A stretch of DNA of 64,000 nucleotides, from contig JAUCBN010000042.1 in NCBI GenBank assembly GCA_035048815.1, positions 9,858,001 through 9,922,000 of the forward strand. The letters are read 5' to 3'. The DNA is from Abelmoschus esculentus (Eukaryota > Streptophyta > Magnoliopsida > Malvales > Malvaceae). A program made the translations under genes and the position numbers. Position 1 is the stretch's first letter; the number at the start of each line of letters is the position of its first letter. The notes under the pieces were generated by a model. The model was given only the letters and a program-made list of their open reading frames with translations, had not been told where the DNA came from and ran no database searches. Positions 58,686 to 64,000 of this stretch are shown piece after piece.

Positions 58686-59986
58686 TGTAGCGACCTTTTT
58701 TAGTTTGAAAGATGGAAAACGGGAAATTAGTTTGAATAGTACTAGGGATTACGAGGTCTTTGGTGGTATTGATTTAATCCCCTTCGAAAATGTTATTTAA
58801 AAATATAAATTCTTTTGGAAAAATAAATTTGGATCTACCATCGGTCACTAAGGTAGACCGGACACCTTAAAAGGAATACCAAAGATTTATTTTGAAAAAG
58901 CATTTTGGAGTTGGTTATGCATGTGGAAGGATTAGCACCCCATCACTCTCTGAAATCGTTACCAAAGATATTTTCTTTAAAAACCATGTTTGAACTTTAA
59001 TTTAATTTTAAGTCGTTTTCTAAATTCAAAATTGACCTTAATTAAATGGGTTTAATTTAATTGGTGAATTCAAATCAATAAAGCATTTAATTAATGAGGT
59101 TGACGATACACTGGACCAAAGACTAAATCAACGTCAAATAATATTGTTCGTCGCGTTAGTTTAGGGTTCAGATCCCGCACGTTACCTTTATGAATGATGC
59201 AACATAAAAAGAAATGATGTCATGATCTTGTCAGCTTTTAATTTATTCACCTAGAGATGGTGAAAAATAATTTTAATATTTTGGTCAACGTCCGATGATT
59301 CAGACCATTATGACACGAGCATAAAAACTAATGATAACCTCTTTTCTTAGAATCTAATCAATTAAATAAATAGAAACTGACCTTAATAAATAATACTAAA
59401 TTATGTGAATGATTATAGTCTAGTGATACGAATCCAAACGTAAATAATCGAATGATTAAGCGTATGCATTTGTTGAGACAAATTCTAGAAATAAAATATC
59501 ATTATTATTCTACCTCAATATGAAGAATTAAACATAAATAAATACACATGAAAGAAACAATTGATTTTGATTTAAAGACCATGTAATATATATATATAAA
59601 GGATAAAACAAAATGACATGCGTAGGAATAAATTAAATAAAACAATGACGCCTGTATACATAACTAACAGTATATACATATATATTCGATACATACATTA
59701 TTAATGCATAGTTATGCAACATAATATATCACATTTGATGATTTCATAATATCCACAAGTACATATTATATATATACACACACCGATAAAACTTAAACAA
59801 ATAGTAAGGTAGAATATTAACATGTGTAGTACACATATTATTATAATAAACACACGTACAAACATGCAATATTAATGTAAAATATATGCCCATAATATTA
59901 ATACTCGTACAAAAATTAAAGCGTCCAAGCCCATTATTTCAAACATAAAAGTGACGAGTTAGACACGGATAAAAATGGTGATTACA
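58686..59986 (+). repeat. solo LTR of an unrelated family
   Basis: 1301 bp with termini TGTAGCGACC...GTGATTACA (TGTA/TACA inverted). Flanks are GTCAT (58681-58685) and GTCGG (59987-59991), agreeing at three of five bases, so the target duplication is imperfect. The second flank is itself a mutated satellite word. The body is AT-rich with a TA run near 59588 and no coding potential. Its position, replacing less than one monomer of satellite, supports insertion. Strand is nominal. Confidence 0.7.
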
Positions 59987-62900
59987 GTCGGCCATCATGG
60001 TATACGCGCTAAGAAAGGGACCGTTCATTATGACATGCACTCGAAGAGAGGGGCCATTCAACACGTCATATGCTCAAAGAGAGAGGTCATCCATCACGGC
60101 ATACGCTCAATGAGAGGGACCGTTTATAATGAAATACGCTCGAAGAGAGGGGTCATTCACCGCGACATACGCTCAAAGAGTAGGGTCATCCATCACGGTA
60201 TACGCTCTAAGAAAGAGACCGTTCATTATGAAATACGCTCGAAGAGAGAGGTCATTAAATGCGACATACGCTCAAAGATAAGGGTCATCCATCACGGTAT
60301 ACGCTCTAAGAAAGGGACCTTTCATTATGTCATGCACTCGAAGAGAGGGGTCATTCATCGCGACATACGCTCAAAGAAAAGGGTCGTCAATCACGGTATA
60401 CGCTCTAAGAAATGGACCATTCATTATGACATGCACTCGAAGAGAGGGGTCATTCATCGCAACATACGCTCAAAGAAAAGGGTCATCCATCACGGTATAC
60501 GCTCAAAGAAAGGGACCGTTCATTATGACATGCACTAGAAGAGAGAGGTCATCAAACGCGACATACGCTCAAACAGAGGGGTCATCCGTCACGGTATACG
60601 CTTAAAGAGAGGGATTATTCACCATGACTTGCACTCGATAAGAGGGGTAATTTATCGCAACATACGCTCAAAAAATGGGATGATCGATCACGGTATAGGC
60701 TCAAAGAGAGGAAACGTTCAGTATGACATGCCCTCGAAGAGAAGGGTCATTCATCGCGACCTACGCTCAAAGAGAGGGGTCGTACATCACGGTATATGCT
60801 CAAAGAAAGGGACCGTTCACCATGACATGCACTCGAAGAGAGGGGTCATTCATCGTGGTATACGCTTAAAGAGAGGGATCGTCCATCACGGCGTATGCAC
60901 AAAGAGAGGGACCTTTCATTATGTATTACTCTCGAAGAGAGGCGTCATTCACCGTGACATACGCTTAAAGAGAGCGATCGTCCATCATGGTACACTATAA
61001 GAAAGGGACCGTTCATTATGACATGCACTAGAAGTGTGCGGTCATTCATCGCAACATAAGCTCAAAGAGAAGGGTCGTCCATCACGGTATACGCTCTAAG
61101 AAAGGGACCATTCATTATGACATTAACTCGAAGAGATGGGTCATTCATCGCGACATACACTCAAAAAGAGGGGTCGTCCATCACGGTATACGCTCAAAGA
61201 GGGGGACCGTTCACCTTGACATGCACTCAAAGAGAGGGGTCATTCGTCGCAACATATCCTCAAAGAGAGGGGTCGTCCATCACGGGATACGCTCTAATAA
61301 AGGGACTATTTATTATTACATGCACTCGAAGAAAGGGGTCATTAAACGTGACATACATTCAAAGAGAGGGGACGTCCATCACGGTATACACTGAAAGAGA
61401 GCGGTCGTTCACCATAACATGCACTCAATGAGAGGGGTCATTCCATCACGGAATACGCTCATAGACAAGGACCAGTCATTACGACATACTCTCGAAGAGA
61501 GGGGTCACTCACCACGTCATAAGCTCAAAGAGAGGGGTCGTCCATCACGATAAACTCTCTATGAAAGGGTTAAAAGCTCAAAGAGAGGTGTAGTCCATCA
61601 CGGTATACGCTTTAAGAAAGGGACCATTTATTATGACATTCACTCGAAGAGAGGGGTCAATCATCGTGACATACGCTCAAAGAGAAAGATCGTCCATCAC
61701 GGGATACGCTCTAAGAAATGGACTGTTTATGATGAAATGCACCCGAAGAGAGGGGTCATTCATCGCGACATACATTCAAAGAGAGGGGTCATCCATCACG
61801 GTATACGCTCAAAGAGAGGGACCGATCATTATGGCATACTCTCGAAGTGAGGGGTCATTCGCCGCGACATACGCTCAAAGAGAAAGGTCGTCTATCACGA
61901 TATACGCTCAAAGAAAGGAACCGTTCATTATGACATGCACTCAAAGAGAGGGGTATAAGTTCAAAGAGACGTGTCATCCATCACGGTATTCCCTCTAAGA
62001 ATTGGACAGTTCATTATGACATGCACTCGAAGAGAGGGTTCAATCATCGCATCATATGCTTAAAGAGAAGGGTCGTCCATCACGGTGTACTCTCTAAGAA
62101 AGGGAGTGTTTATTATGGCAAGCACTTGAAGAGAGGGGTCATTCATCACGACATACGTTGAAAGAGAGGGGTCATCCATCACGGTATGTGCTCAAAGAGG
62201 GATTGTTCACCATGACATGCACTCAAAGAGAGGGGTCATTCATCACGACATATGCTCAAAGAGAGGGGTCGTCCATCACCGTATACGCTCAAAGAGAGGG
62301 GTCGTACATCACGGTATACGCTCAAAGAGAGTGGTCGTCCATCACGGTATACGGTCAAAGAGAGGGGTCGTCCATCACTATATACGCTCAAAGAGAGGGG
62401 TCGCCATCACGGTATACGCTCAAAGAGAGTGGTCGTCCATCACGGTATACGCTCAAAGAGAGGGGTCATTCATCGTGACATACGCTCAAAGAGAGGGGTC
62501 GTCCATCACGGGATATGCTCAAAGAGAGGGACCGATCATTACGATATACTCTCGAAGAGAGGGGTCATTCATCAAGACATATGCTCAAAGAGAGGGGTTG
62601 TCCATCACGGCATACGCTCAAACAGAGGGACCGTTCATTATAACATACTCTCAAAGAAAGGGGTCATTCACCACGACATACATTGAAAGAGAGGAGTCGT
62701 GTATCACAGTATACGCTCTTACAATGTGATCATTCATTATGATATGCACTCGAAGAGAGGGGTCATTCATCGCGACATACGCTCAAAGAGAGGGGTCGTC
62801 CATCACGGCATATACTGAAAATGAGGGGCCGTTCATTATGACATACTCTAGTAGTAAGGGGTCATTCACTGCGACATACTCTGAAAGAGAGGGGTCGTCC

Positions 62901-64000
62901 ATCACGATATACGCTCAAAGAGAGAGACCCGTTAATTATGATATACGCTCAAGGTAAGGTGATGTCCATCAGAGTATACGCTCTAGGAAAGAGATTGTTC
63001 ATTATGAGATGCACTCGAACAGAAGGGACATTGATCGTGACATACGCTCAAAGGGAAGGGTCATCCATCGTAGTATGCGCTCAAAGAGAGGGGCCGTTCA
63101 GCATGACATGCACTCAAAGAGAAGGGTCATTCATCAAGACATACGCTCAAAGAGAGGGATCGTCCAGCACGGTATACGCTCAAAGATAGGGGTCGTTCAG
63201 CATGACATGCACTCAAAGAGAGTGGTCATTCACAGCGACATACGCTCAAAGAGAGGGGTGGTCCATCACGGCATACGCTCAAACAGAGGACCGTTCATTA
63301 TTATATACTTCCGAAGAGAGGGTTCATTCACCGCGACATACGCTCAAAGAGAGGAACCGTTCACCATGACATGCACTCGAAGAGAAGGTCATTCATCGCA
63401 ACATACACTCAAAGAGACGGGTTAACGATCACGGTATACGCTCGAAGAGAGGGTCGTTCATTATGACATGCACTCAAAGAGAGGGGTTATTCATCGCGAT
63501 AGACGCTCAAAGAGTGGGGTCGTCCATCACGGTAAATGCTCAAGGAGAGGGATCGTTCATTATGACATACATTCGAAGAGAGGGTCATTTATCGCGACCT
63601 ACGCTCAAAGAGAGCTGTCGTCCAATACGGTAAACACTCAAAGAGAGGGACTATTCACCGCGACATACAATCAAGGATAGGGGTCGTCTATTACGGTATA
63701 CGCTCTAAGAAAGGGACCGTTCATTATGACATGCACTCGAGTGTGCGGTTATTCATCACGACATATGCTCAAAGAGAAGGGTCGTCCATCACGGTATATG
63801 CTCTAACAAATGGACCATTCATTATGACATTAACTCGAAGAGATGGTTCATTCATCGTGACATACACTCAAAGAGAGAGGTCGTTCATCAAAGTGTACGC
63901 TCAAAGAGCGGGACCGTTCACCCTGACATGCACTCAAAGAGAGGGGTCATTCGTTGCGACATATGCTCAAAGAGAGGGGTCGTCCATCACGGGATACGCT
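59987..64000 (+). repeat. 33-bp satellite array, block 5 (open at right edge)
   Basis: About 120 monomers continuing past the window. 60000-61000 is a regular 99-bp trimer array; 61030-64000 carries the rare variants of block 2 (TTCCCTCTAAGAA near 61989, GCTCTTACAATGTGATC near 62718, CTCTAGTAGTAAGG near 62846, GTGTGCGGT near 63741), so it is homologous to the 35-45 kb region. At about 62260-62470 the trimer order breaks into a run of one class only. Confidence 0.94.

Noticed and set aside
58686..59986. DNA transposon (terminal inverted repeats)
   Set aside because: Inverted similarity is limited to TGTA/TACA, the target duplication is about 5 bp and imperfect, and there is no transposase; a solo LTR fits better, though not conclusively.
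1..64000. a new defence, toxin or biosynthetic gene system
   Set aside because: No protein outside retrotransposon families could be recognised on either strand; the novelty here is in repeat architecture and history.

Overview
The window is repeat-dense plant nuclear DNA with no recognisable host gene, tRNA, rRNA or bacterial-type operon. Every protein similarity I can read belongs to an LTR retrotransposon (Ty3/gypsy Gag, protease, RT, RNase H and integrase; Ty1/copia Gag and Pol). The plant-type primer-binding sites (tRNA-Asp and tRNA-iMet) and the nested, decayed insertions point to pericentromeric or other heterochromatin of a flowering plant, but the species is not identifiable.

The backbone is one satellite family with a 33-bp monomer. 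Three monomer classes alternate to give a 99-bp trimer. Longer duplications are stacked on this: about 2.4-2.5 kb units in the 33-45 kb block and a 7.1-kb offset duplication in the 13-21 kb block. The satellite fills about 6181-6879 (minus orientation), 12911-21553, 33165-45773, 54711-56721, 58170-58685 and 59987 to the end (all plus). Because 33 is a multiple of three and the common monomers lack stops in the three forward frames, the array produces many long ORFs that I do not regard as genes.

Retrotransposons interrupt the array. 1-2985 is the 5' end of a minus-strand Tat/Athila-like gypsy element. 3323-6180 holds broken LTR pieces. 6880-10858 is a 5'-truncated minus-strand copia element, abutted by the 5' LTR and gag of a plus-strand copia element (10859-12910) that runs into the satellite. 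21554-33164 (nest A) and 45774-54710 (nest C) are two copies of one nested gypsy locus. 56722-58169 and 58686-59986 are solo LTRs of two further families.

The main result is the history of nests A and C. A family-1 gypsy element (TSD AGAGG) inserted into the satellite. It received a family-2 gypsy element in its RT (TSD CTTCT) and a family-3 element in its 3' LTR (TSD GTATG). The whole locus with flanking satellite was then duplicated, and the copies decayed differently. A lost family-1 gag-RT plus the 5' part of family 2, leaving an in-frame Gag-integrase chimera. C reduced family 2 to a solo LTR and lost most of its left LTR. A paralogous empty site survives near 14485. In families 1 and 2 the polyprotein frame runs through the polypurine tract into the 3' LTR, a trait reported for centromeric CRM-lineage chromoviruses. 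A centromeric location is therefore a testable hypothesis, not a conclusion. All element genes carry stops or frameshifts.
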